The translations under genes and the position numbers were made by a program. Under the pieces are notes generated by a model. It was not told the origin of the DNA. It searched no databases and saw nothing but the letters and a program-made list of their open reading frames with translations. DNA of 6,503 bases from an uncultured Acidimicrobiia bacterium (GTDB taxonomy: Bacteria; Actinomycetota; Acidimicrobiia; Spongiisociales; JAENVV01): the NCBI GenBank assembly GCA_905480085.1, contig CAJQPD010000369.1, positions 1 through 6,503 of the forward strand, written 5' to 3'. Below, in pieces: positions 1-5,213 of the stretch. Numbering within the stretch: the first letter of the stretch is position 1; each line of letters opens with the position of its first letter.

Positions 1-16
1 TTCCAACCCTTCAAAC

Positions 17-67
17 ATAACCCAATCGTATAACCCGGGTGTGACAAAAACCCGCACAAAACCTGCA
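17..67. repeat. Two pairs of short direct repeats
   Basis: ATAACCC occurs at 17-23 and again at 30-36, 13 bp apart. AAAACCCGCA at 47-56 is followed by AAAACCTGCA at 58-67, one mismatch and 11 bp apart. Spacing of about one helical turn suits a protein binding on one face of the DNA, but the repeats are short and could be chance. Confidence 0.4.
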
Positions 68-71
68 TAAT
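41..71 (+). promoter_or_regulatory. Weak sigma70-like promoter candidate
   Basis: GTGACA at 41-46 resembles a -35 box. CATAAT at 66-71, preceded by TG at 64-65, resembles a -10 box. The spacer is 19 bp, longer than ideal. Transcription would start near 78, run into the unexplained structured region and then antisense to the tyrA end. No gene follows on this strand, so a promoter here would imply a noncoding RNA. Confidence 0.2.
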
Positions 72-233
72 CGGCCACAAATCTCGGGTTTGGGAGACAA
101 AAGCCGCCCCCAATTCAAGGAGACGAGAACAGGTCACCAGATGCACACTCGAAGGGGGCAACGGGGTCTTCACTTGCATGCTCGGAGAGGGGAACCAATC
201 CCCCAACCCATCACCTTCCGACGATAGGTTTCT

Positions 234-268
234 TCCCCCGGACGCTCCACTTCGTTCCGCTGGGGGGA
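234..268. other. GC-rich hairpin, not a typical terminator
   Basis: The run TCCCCC at 234-239 can pair with GGGGGA at 263-268. In an alternative fold, CCCC at 235-238 pairs with GGGG at 262-265, extended by CGGA at 239-242 with TCCG at 256-259. Neither strand has a T-run after the stem, so it does not look like an intrinsic terminator. It may be part of a larger RNA fold. Confidence 0.35.
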
Positions 269-302
269 CCGGCCCTCCCAACACCACCACGTACGACACT
301 CT

Positions 303-342
303 TTGGTCGCTGATTCGTTGAGACAGCTCAGCCACGCGACAA
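303..342. other. Two-part stem-loop downstream of tyrA
   Basis: TTGGTCGC at 303-310 pairs with GCGACAA at 336-342, with one bulged G. Inside it, TGAG at 319-322 pairs with CTCA at 327-330 around a 4-base loop. It lies about 60-100 bases after the tyrA stop in the transcribed direction. It has no T-tract, so a terminator role is doubtful. A 3' untranslated structure or RNA element fits as well. Confidence 0.35.
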
Positions 343-379
343 CGGTGGGCGACACGCACCCCGTAGGAAGCGAGCACCG

Positions 380-398
380 CTGGCGCCGCGCCTGCCAG
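380..398 (-). terminator. Possible weak terminator just after tyrA
   Basis: CTGGC and GCCAG form a 5-bp stem around a 9-base GC-rich loop, five bases beyond the tyrA stop codon on the minus strand. There is no U-tract. Actinobacteria are often described as using hairpins with poor U-tracts, but the stem is short and this call is tentative. Confidence 0.2.
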
Positions 399-403
399 GT
401 CCG

Positions 404-1417
404 CTATTCGACAGTGAAACCTTCGGAAACGAGCGCTTGGCGCAGCGCTTCGGCTTCACCTGGTCGCACCGACAAACGCAAGACACCACCACCACCATGC
501 TCGCCATGGCGCAGTTGCAGGTCCCGAATGTCGACCTGGGATGCATTCAGCGCTCGACCGACCCCGGCCAGTTCACCAGGCTTGTCTTCCAGCATTACGA
601 GGACCACCGTGACTGGTGGCGCCAACGACTGGCGAGCCTCCCGGGAAAGCTGGAGTCGCTCAACCAGGGCAGCTTGATCTCCAGACGTGATCAGAGCCGA
701 CCAGTCTTGAAGCTCCTGGGTGAGATGAAAAAGGGTGGCGGTGACCTCAGCCTGATTGGCGACGAACAGGTCGGCCCACAGGTGCGGGTCGGATAGGGAC
801 ACTCGCGTGATGTCACGGAAACTACCGGCGGCCAGAGACATGGCACTGGAGTCACCCATCACCAGATGCAGCAGTGATGCGGAGATGACATGCGGCACCG
901 CAGACACGAGGGCAATCGCCGCGTCATGATCGGCGGCTGTCATACGGCGCGGAACTGCTCCAAAACTCGTGATGAGCTCCTCAACCTCGGCGAGATCCTC
1001 TTCCGTACTGTGATCTGTGGCAAGTATCCAGGAGGCACCCTTGAACAATCCCGCCGACGCCGCCCCCGGTCCCGACTGTTCACGACCCGCCATGGGGTGG
1101 GTCCCCACGAACCGGGCCATTCGTTGTCCCGCCCGCACGATCTCGTGTTTTACACCGGCCACGTCGATGACTAGAGCAGGGGTAGAGAGTTCGCGCAGGG
1201 TCGCGATCATCGCGTCATGAGGGCCCGCCAGGACGACCAGATCGGCGCCCGACACGTCGAGCGAGTCGGCCTGGTGGTCGAGAGCGCCAACGGCCATCGC
1301 CTCGGCCAGGGCAGCTGCATCGGGATCCCATCCAGTGACCGTCCATCCGTTCGAACGCAGGGCAAGCCCAACGGACGCACCAATCAGACCAGTTCCCACC
1401 ACAAACGCATTGGCCAC
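404..1417 (-). CDS. tyrA: Prephenate dehydrogenase with C-terminal ACT domain
   Basis: Oxidatively decarboxylates prephenate to 4-hydroxyphenylpyruvate, the committed cytosolic step to tyrosine. The 337-residue protein opens with a Rossmann fold (GTGLIG, residues 8-13). An Asp at the end of the second strand (residue 31, in GWDPD) points to NAD rather than NADP. DVAGVK (85-90) matches the usual DxGSVK motif with a change. H107 in THPMAGRE and H176 in SAVPH correspond to the conserved active-site and substrate-binding histidines. SFRDITRVSLSDPHLW (199-214) is typical of the helical dimerisation domain. Residues about 268-337 form an ACT domain, which usually senses tyrosine or another amino acid. 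The start is GTG, two bases after the aroF stop, with GGAG eight bases upstream (plus-strand 1426-1429), so it is almost certainly translated with aroF. Arogenate as an additional substrate cannot be excluded. Confidence 0.95.
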   Translation of the reverse strand: MANAFVVGTGLIGASVGLALRSNGWTVTGWDPDAAALAEAMAVGALDHQADSLDVSGADLVVLAGPHDAMIATLRELSTPALVIDVAGVKHEIVRAGQRMARFVGTHPMAGREQSGPGAASAGLFKGASWILATDHSTEEDLAEVEELITSFGAVPRRMTAADHDAAIALVSAVPHVISASLLHLVMGDSSAMSLAAGSFRDITRVSLSDPHLWADLFVANQAEVTATLFHLTQELQDWSALITSGDQAALVERLQLSREARQSLAPPVTVVLVMLEDKPGELAGVGRALNASQVDIRDLQLRHGEHGGGGVLRLSVRPGEAEALRQALVSEGFTVE

Positions 1418-1419
1418 CG

Positions 1420-2442
1420 CTACATCTCCAAATCGACGGCAGCCGCCAGCTTGCGAACCCGATCCATGAGCGTCGCAAAGTCGGAGGGAAGCAATGCCTG
1501 AGAACCATCCACCAGGGCGGTGTCAGGTGAGGGGTGGACGTCGACCATAATGCCCGATGATCGAACTGCGACGGCCGCCTGGGCCAGCGGGGCAACCAGA
1601 TAATGGTGGCCGCCGGAGTGGGAGGGATCAACCATGATCGGCAAATGTGACAACCGTTGCACTACGGGCACGGCCGTGATATCGAGGGTATTCCGAGCCT
1701 CCGTCTCAAAGGTCCGGATCCCACGCTCGACCAGCACAATCTGCTGGTTGCCCTCTTTGTAAATCGTCTCCGCGGCGTGGAGCCAGTCCTCGATCGTGGC
1801 CGTGAAACCGCGCTTTAGTTGCACCGGTTTTGGCTGTTTGCCAACTTCGGCGAGCAACGAGTAGTTCGACATGTTTCTCGTACCGACCCGGAGCATGTCT
1901 GCGTAACTTGCCACCAATGCCACGTCGCGAGGGTCGAGCACCTCGGCAACGAACGGCACACCAAACTCTTCTCTGGCTGCTGCCATCAACTCCAGCCCGG
2001 CCTCGGCCAGGCCCTGAAACGCGTATGGCGAGGTGCGCGGCTTAAAAGCATCACCGCGCAACACCGTTGCCCCGGCTTTAACAACGAGCTCGGCCGTGCG
2101 AAACAGTTGGTCGCGCGTTTCTACAGCACACGGCCCGGCGATCACCGTAAACCGATTACCGCCAATCCGGACGTTCCCGACCCGGACAATCGTGTCTTCC
2201 TCCTGGAAGTCACGAGAAACAAAAGTGAATGGCTTGAGGACAGGGATCGCCTTCTCAACACCCTCCATGGCTTCCCAAGGTAACTGTTCTAGGTCGGTGC
2301 CCGCTCCCATTGCCCCAATGACAATCCGCTCCTGGCCATCAGAAATGTGGATGTCGCAACCGCGCGATTCGAGGCGCTCGACGACGGCTTCAACCGCTTC
2401 CGAGGAGCAGAAACGTTCCATTACGATCATCATGGCGGTCAA
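1420..2442 (-). CDS. aroF: 3-deoxy-7-phosphoheptulonate (DAHP) synthase, type I-beta
   Basis: Condenses phosphoenolpyruvate with erythrose 4-phosphate, the first reaction of the shikimate pathway, in the cytosol. Length (340 aa) and motifs match the Thermotoga maritima-type enzyme. The N-terminal ferredoxin-like domain (about 1-70, with HISDGQERIVIG at 32-43) normally binds the feedback inhibitor. A TIM barrel follows, with AGPCAVE (102-108), KPRTSPYAFQG (134-144), VGTRNMSN (186-193), KPVQLKRG (205-212), ERGIRTFETEARNTLD (239-254) and DPSHSGG (272-278). Metal ligands recalled for T. maritima (Cys102, His272, Glu298, Asp309) map with a constant +3 offset to C105, H275, D301 and D312, so the Glu ligand is Asp here. 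The chosen TTG start overlaps the preceding gene's stop (TTGA) and has AGAGGA nine bases upstream. ATG at 2433 is a plausible alternative without a good ribosome binding site. Confidence 0.95.
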   Translation of the reverse strand: MTAMMIVMERFCSSEAVEAVVERLESRGCDIHISDGQERIVIGAMGAGTDLEQLPWEAMEGVEKAIPVLKPFTFVSRDFQEEDTIVRVGNVRIGGNRFTVIAGPCAVETRDQLFRTAELVVKAGATVLRGDAFKPRTSPYAFQGLAEAGLELMAAAREEFGVPFVAEVLDPRDVALVASYADMLRVGTRNMSNYSLLAEVGKQPKPVQLKRGFTATIEDWLHAAETIYKEGNQQIVLVERGIRTFETEARNTLDITAVPVVQRLSHLPIMVDPSHSGGHHYLVAPLAQAAVAVRSSGIMVDVHPSPDTALVDGSQALLPSDFATLMDRVRKLAAAVDLEM

Positions 2443-2693
2443 AGTCCCGAGTCCTCTACTGCAGGCACCGACAGCACCATTCGGCGCACCTTCACGGCCG
2501 GGTCCATTGCCACGAGAGCGGCCGCAACATCCGCCGCGACGTCAGCCGACCACATAGTTGTGAGCACAACACCGTCGTCATCGGCTCCGACCATCACCAG
2601 ATGACAATATGGATCCTCGATGAATTCATCGGCCATCTCTTGAAGCCAGGCAGGCTCATGGTGGCGGGGAAATTCGACCGAGATGGATTCCAT
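2439..2693 (-). CDS. Small conserved-looking protein of unknown function, first gene of the aromatic operon
   Basis: An 84-residue acidic protein that I do not recognise. It has no signal peptide or membrane segment. The composition is protein-like: an amphipathic N-terminal part with WLQEMADEF, then CHLVMVGADDDGVVLTTMW (about 30-48), an Ala/Val-rich helix (about 49-63) and VKVRRMVLSVP (67-77). This suggests a compact alpha/beta fold. Its stop overlaps the aroF start by 4 bp, so it is probably co-translated with aroF and tyrA. It does not resemble chorismate mutase, the usual small partner in such operons. A regulatory or accessory role in aromatic synthesis is only guilt by association. The start ATG at 2693 lacks a clear Shine-Dalgarno site. 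TAGCAT lies eight bases upstream, so the message could be leaderless or nearly so. Confidence 0.65.
   Translation of the reverse strand: MESISVEFPRHHEPAWLQEMADEFIEDPYCHLVMVGADDDGVVLTTMWSADVAADVAAALVAMDPAVKVRRMVLSVPAVEDSGL
2452..2457 (-). promoter_or_regulatory. Ribosome binding site favouring the TTG start of aroF
   Basis: AGAGGA on the minus strand lies nine bases before TTG at 2442 but 18 bases before ATG at 2433. This spacing, together with the 4-bp stop/start overlap, favours TTG and translational coupling to the upstream 84-aa gene. Confidence 0.5.
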
Positions 2694-2701
2694 AGACCGC
2701 C

Positions 2702-2733
2702 ATGCTATCGGGTTCGAGCCAGTTGCCTACACT
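2702..2733. promoter_or_regulatory. Compact divergent promoter region (two -10-like boxes)
   Basis: Only 46 bp separate the minus-strand ATG at 2693 from the plus-strand GTG at 2740. TACACT at 2728-2733 (plus) fits the actinobacterial TAnnnT -10 pattern and would put the start of transcription at the GTG itself. TAGCAT (minus, read from 2707 to 2702) would start transcription just before the opposite ATG. Neither has a recognisable -35 box. If real, the two polymerases would compete for the same DNA. Confidence 0.3.
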
Positions 2734-2739
2734 GGTCCG

Positions 2740-3666
2740 GTGGAACGAGTGTTGGTAACGGGAGCGGCCAGCTGGATTGGTGGTCGGGTCGTGCAGGAAC
2801 TCGAACCTCACCATGAGGTTATTGCCGTCGACGAACTAGAACCGAAATTGGCGTTTGCGGCCCGACTGCACCGCTACTCGATGGACTCACTCGACTTCGC
2901 CCAGTTCCTTGTCGACCGCAAACCGACCACCGTAATCCACCTCCAGACCCTCGATCGATCAGCCGAGATCGGCAACACCCGTTCGCGGGCGGGAGCAGTT
3001 CAGGGAGCCCAAGCACTCTTTGGAGCCATCGAGCGCGTCGGATCCGTTCACCATGTCGTGGTCAAGTCCGATGCCGCCATCTATTCGACCGGCCCTCGTC
3101 ACGCTTCGGTCCTCTCAGAGTCGACCCGAATCAGCGGTCGGGCAACCCGGTATGAACGCAACTTGCGCGACATCGAACGTTTCGTTGCCGATCTCAAGCC
3201 ATCGATGCCCGAGGTCTCGTTCACGGTGTTACGGCTCGGACCAATTCTTGGCCCAGCGGTCGGGAATCCGATCAGTCGCTATCTGACGCTACCGGTGGTT
3301 CCGACCTTGATGGGATATGACGGACGGCTGCAATTCCTGTACGAAGACGACGCCGTACAAGCGATCGTCTTCGCGTCGCAGTCCACTGCGGCGGACGGGA
3401 TATTCAACGTCGCCGGCGACGGCATCTTGTACCTGAGTCGATTACTCAGAATCGGCCGCCGTCTCGGTCAGCCATTACCGCCTCCCCTCCTAAAGCAAGC
3501 ACGGCGCTTCCTGGCCGTTTCCGGCATTCGACTCCCGGAACACACCGCCAACCTCCTCAAGTACGGCCGGTACACGACCACCGATCGTATGGTCACCAAA
3601 CTCGGATTCAACCCGGCCCACACCACCCGGCAAGCTGTCGAGCGCACGTATCGGGGGGCCAGGTGA
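2740..3666 (+). CDS. Atypical extended SDR, NAD-dependent epimerase/dehydratase family (Rv0501/GalE2-like)
   Basis: A 308-residue cytosolic Rossmann protein. VLVTGAASWIGG (4-15) is the nucleotide-binding loop, with Ser replacing the middle Gly of TGxxGxxG. Asp31 after the second strand suggests NAD(H). The usual active-site block reads KSDAAIY (109-115), and the expected YxxxK reads YERNL (138-142), so the catalytic Lys is absent. VLRLGPILGPAV, SRYLTLPVVPTLMGYDGRLQFLYEDDAVQAI and FNVAGDGIL resemble mycobacterial Rv0501 as I remember it, annotated galE2 without firm proof of that activity. The sugar substrate is unknown; it may be a non-classical epimerase or only bind a nucleotide. GTG at 2740 is preferred because it starts at the fold's first strand, sits 7 bases after TACACT and avoids the divergent gene. 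ATG at 2683 in the same frame would add 19 residues but overlap that gene by 11 bp. It is coupled by a GTGA overlap to the acyltransferase. Confidence 0.85.
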   Translation: MERVLVTGAASWIGGRVVQELEPHHEVIAVDELEPKLAFAARLHRYSMDSLDFAQFLVDRKPTTVIHLQTLDRSAEIGNTRSRAGAVQGAQALFGAIERVGSVHHVVVKSDAAIYSTGPRHASVLSESTRISGRATRYERNLRDIERFVADLKPSMPEVSFTVLRLGPILGPAVGNPISRYLTLPVVPTLMGYDGRLQFLYEDDAVQAIVFASQSTAADGIFNVAGDGILYLSRLLRIGRRLGQPLPPPLLKQARRFLAVSGIRLPEHTANLLKYGRYTTTDRMVTKLGFNPAHTTRQAVERTYRGAR

Positions 3667-4781
3667 CCTCTCGACTCGCAACGATGCTCGACAGCCTCTC
3701 TAAAGAGGAACTCGCCGGGCTGGCCAAGGCCGCCCAGCTTCGGGGTCGCTCTTCGATGACCAAGGCGCAGCTCAAGGCCGCACTACTGGCCCATCTCAGT
3801 GCTGATGTGGCGGGTCCGCCACGCGCCGGTCCCGCCCCACGGCAAAACCGGTGCACGTCGGTTAGCGGCAACCACCCTTGTGGCCTTCCGGTTGGTTCCG
3901 GGTCGGACCGGTGTGGCCTTCATGGCGGCTACGACGTCTCCGATCTCGCCATCCCCGTGGCAGGCAAGCTCGGTTTCGATACATGGCCGGCCCTCATGCG
4001 GCAACTCGCACTCGCCACCTATGACGTAGATCCGCTCGGGCTCGACCCGGTCATTGCCGACATGGTCTGGCACCTGATCAACTTCCTGTACTTCGACTAC
4101 TTCCGGGTCGAGGTGGAAGGTATCGAACATATCCCATCGGAGGGAGCAGGCATCCTCGTCGCCAACCACGCTGGGGCTGCCCTTCCCTACGACGGTGCCA
4201 TGCTGGCGGCGGCGGTAGCCAACGAGGCAGCGGTTCCACGCAGAGTGCGGCTGATCGGAACTGAGATCTTCAACATGTTGCCTTTCGTCTCCCATCTCTA
4301 TCGCAAAAGCGGCTCGGCCTACGCAGCCCGAGACGATGCCCGGTGGGTTCTGGACCACGGCCACCTGCTGGGAGTGTTCCCCGAGGGAGTCGCCGGGTTC
4401 CAAAAACCACAAGAGCAGGCATACCAAACGCAACGGTTCGGACGGGGCGGGTTCGTCGATCTGGCTTTCCAAACCGGCGCCAAAATCATTCCCGTCGCCA
4501 TCATCGGTGGCGAAGAGGTCCATCCTGTGCTCTTCACTTCGAAGCGATTGGCCCAACTTATCCGTTTGGTATTTCCCGAACAACGGGTCGAGGAAATGGC
4601 CGTATGGCTAAACCCAATTCCACTACCGATCAAATGGAAGCTGAAATTCCTTCCACCCATCGATGTGAGCACCATCGAACACACCGATCGACTCGCCGTC
4701 TTGGAACTATCCGAGTCCGTGCGGAGTCAGATCCAGTTCGCCCTGAACGCAATGCTGGCCAAACGTGACTCTCTGTTCTGA
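3663..4781 (+). CDS. PlsC-like acyltransferase with N-terminal Rho-N/SAP-like domain and Cys3-His motif (Rv0502-like)
   Basis: Residues about 150-340 are a lysophospholipid-type acyltransferase domain, expected to move an acyl chain onto a lipid or glycolipid at the inner membrane face. ILVANHAGAALPYDG (164-178) carries the catalytic His169, but the first Asp is at 177 (H-x7-D) rather than H-x4-D. GVFPEGVAG (237-245) is the FPEG block and IIPVAIIGGEEVHP (275-288) the last block. There is no obvious transmembrane helix; a hydrophobic/aromatic stretch at 136-147 may touch the membrane. The N-terminus is unusual: LSKEELAGLAKAA to MTKAQLKAALLAHL (12-45) looks like a Rho-N/SAP-type helical fold. 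C64, C73, C84 and H87 in a C-x8-C-x10-C-x2-HGG arrangement resemble a small zinc-binding motif. The GTG start overlaps the SDR stop by 4 bp, so the pair probably acts together, perhaps on a cell-envelope glycolipid as suggested for Rv0501/Rv0502. The substrate is unknown. Confidence 0.88.
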   Translation: MTSRLATMLDSLSKEELAGLAKAAQLRGRSSMTKAQLKAALLAHLSADVAGPPRAGPAPRQNRCTSVSGNHPCGLPVGSGSDRCGLHGGYDVSDLAIPVAGKLGFDTWPALMRQLALATYDVDPLGLDPVIADMVWHLINFLYFDYFRVEVEGIEHIPSEGAGILVANHAGAALPYDGAMLAAAVANEAAVPRRVRLIGTEIFNMLPFVSHLYRKSGSAYAARDDARWVLDHGHLLGVFPEGVAGFQKPQEQAYQTQRFGRGGFVDLAFQTGAKIIPVAIIGGEEVHPVLFTSKRLAQLIRLVFPEQRVEEMAVWLNPIPLPIKWKLKFLPPIDVSTIEHTDRLAVLELSESVRSQIQFALNAMLAKRDSLF

Positions 4782-4787
4782 CGTACC

Positions 4788-4862
4788 GCTAGCCACAGCT
4801 AGCAGAAAGACAACCTTCAGCTAACGCTTGCAATAGTTAGCAAAGTGCGTTATTCTGCTAAT
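4788..4862 (+). promoter_or_regulatory. Cluster of five GCTARC-like hexamers, probable XRE operator
   Basis: GCTAGC occurs at 4788-4793 and 4798-4803, GCTAAC at 4820-4825, its inverted partner GTTAGC at 4836-4841, and GCTAAT at 4857-4862. The 4820-4841 pair is a dyad with the self-complementary TTGCAA (4828-4833), which is also the -35 box, at its centre. The last hexamer lies between the -10 box and the start codon. A regulator bound here would cover the promoter, so autorepression by the adjacent XRE protein is the natural inference. The first two hexamers can also form a 6-bp hairpin after the acyltransferase stop, but no T-run follows. Confidence 0.6.
4828..4856 (+). promoter_or_regulatory. 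Sigma70-type promoter giving a leaderless XRE mRNA
   Basis: TTGCAA (4828-4833) and TATTCT (4851-4856) are separated by 17 bp, a near-ideal spacing. The predicted first transcribed base, about seven bases past the -10 box, is the A of ATG at 4863. No Shine-Dalgarno sequence precedes that ATG, so the message should be leaderless, a common arrangement in actinobacteria. Confidence 0.7.
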
Positions 4863-5213
4863 ATGAGCGAAGAAAGCCATGACATCGGGGGCTTCATCCG
4901 AGAGCAGAGAACCCGCTCGAAGATGTCGCTGCGTCGATTGGCCGAGAAGGCAGGAATCTCAAACCCCTATCTCAGCCAGATCGAGCGGGGTCTGCGCAAA
5001 CCGTCCGCAGAGATACTCAAATCTCTGGCGCGAGGGCTATCGATTCAAGCTGAATCGCTCTACATACAAGCGGGATTACTCGACGATTCGAGCGTGCCAC
5101 CCACGGTTCGGGCAGCACTCGAAGCCGACGAATCGCTATCTCACCGCCAGAAACAAGTCTTGCTCGACCTCTATCGCACAATGGTCGAGACCCAACAAGG
5201 AGAAATAACATGA
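4863..5213 (+). CDS. XRE-family helix-turn-helix transcriptional regulator (Rv0474-like)
   Basis: A 116-residue cytosolic DNA-binding protein. An HTH_3/Cro-CI domain spans about 8-65: IREQRTRSKMSLRRLAEKAGI, then the recognition region SNPYLSQIERGLRKPSAE (33-50) and ILKSLARGLSI. The C-terminal half (SLYIQAGLL, then SLSHRQKQVLLDLYRTM) is helical and likely mediates dimerisation. DIGxFIREQR, SNPYLSQIERGLRKPSAE and RQKQxLLDLY match mycobacterial Rv0474 as I recall it, which likewise sits directly before hbhA. ATG at 4863 is chosen over the in-frame GTG at 4845 because the -10 box lies inside that extension and the predicted transcript begins at the ATG. It probably represses its own promoter through the GCTARC hexamers. 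It overlaps the next gene by 4 bp, so both are made together. No effector-binding domain is visible. Confidence 0.92.
   Translation: MSEESHDIGGFIREQRTRSKMSLRRLAEKAGISNPYLSQIERGLRKPSAEILKSLARGLSIQAESLYIQAGLLDDSSVPPTVRAALEADESLSHRQKQVLLDLYRTMVETQQGEIT
5197..5202 (+). promoter_or_regulatory. Strong internal ribosome binding site of the HbhA-like gene
   Basis: AAGGAG ends seven bases before ATG at 5210, within the 3' end of the XRE gene. The XRE gene has no such site, so the second gene may be translated more strongly than its leaderless regulator. Confidence 0.8.

Larger units (their letters stand above)
1..403. other. Intergenic region with repeats and hairpins, no gene recognised
   Basis: No open frame here has a credible start, ribosome binding site and protein-like composition. 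The first 75 bases are comparatively AT-rich. They hold two pairs of short direct repeats and a weak plus-strand promoter-like site. From about 100 to 345 the sequence alternates C-runs (107-111, 200-204, 235-239) with G-runs (154-158, 163-166, 189-192, 262-267). Such runs can pair in several ways, and local hairpins are visible at 189-203, 234-268, 303-342 and 380-398. I looked for tRNA T-arms, tmRNA ends, the RNase P GAGGAAAGUCC core and the SRP RNA GGAAGGAAGC core, and found none. A structured RNA on either strand, or the 3' untranslated end of the tyrA operon, remains possible. Confidence 0.5.

Noticed and set aside
141..227. 28-codon Arg-rich plus-strand frame as a leader peptide
   Set aside because: The AAGGAG-like sequence is too far upstream (about 18 bases), there is no gene downstream on that strand, and composition alone is weak evidence.
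100..345. tmRNA, RNase P RNA, SRP RNA, tRNA or T-box in the left region
   Set aside because: None of the conserved core sequences or CCA-type ends is present on either strand; the resemblances were limited to a few bases.
2033..2557. Plus-strand open frame across the aroF start
   Set aside because: Arg/Pro/Ser-rich translation typical of a shadow frame. The opposite strand encodes a textbook DAHP synthase.
3783..4583. 266-codon open frame antisense to the acyltransferase
   Set aside because: It lies wholly within a gene with strong motifs. Long antisense frames are expected in GC-rich coding DNA, and its translation matches no family.
4788..4803. GCTAGC hairpin as terminator of the acyltransferase operon
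   Set aside because: The stem is only 6 bp and is followed by AGAAAG rather than a T-run. The hexamers fit better as part of the operator series.
4845..4862. GTG at 4845 as the XRE start
   Set aside because: The -10 box at 4851-4856 would then be inside the coding sequence, downstream of its own start codon. Homologues begin near MSEE or shortly before the HTH.
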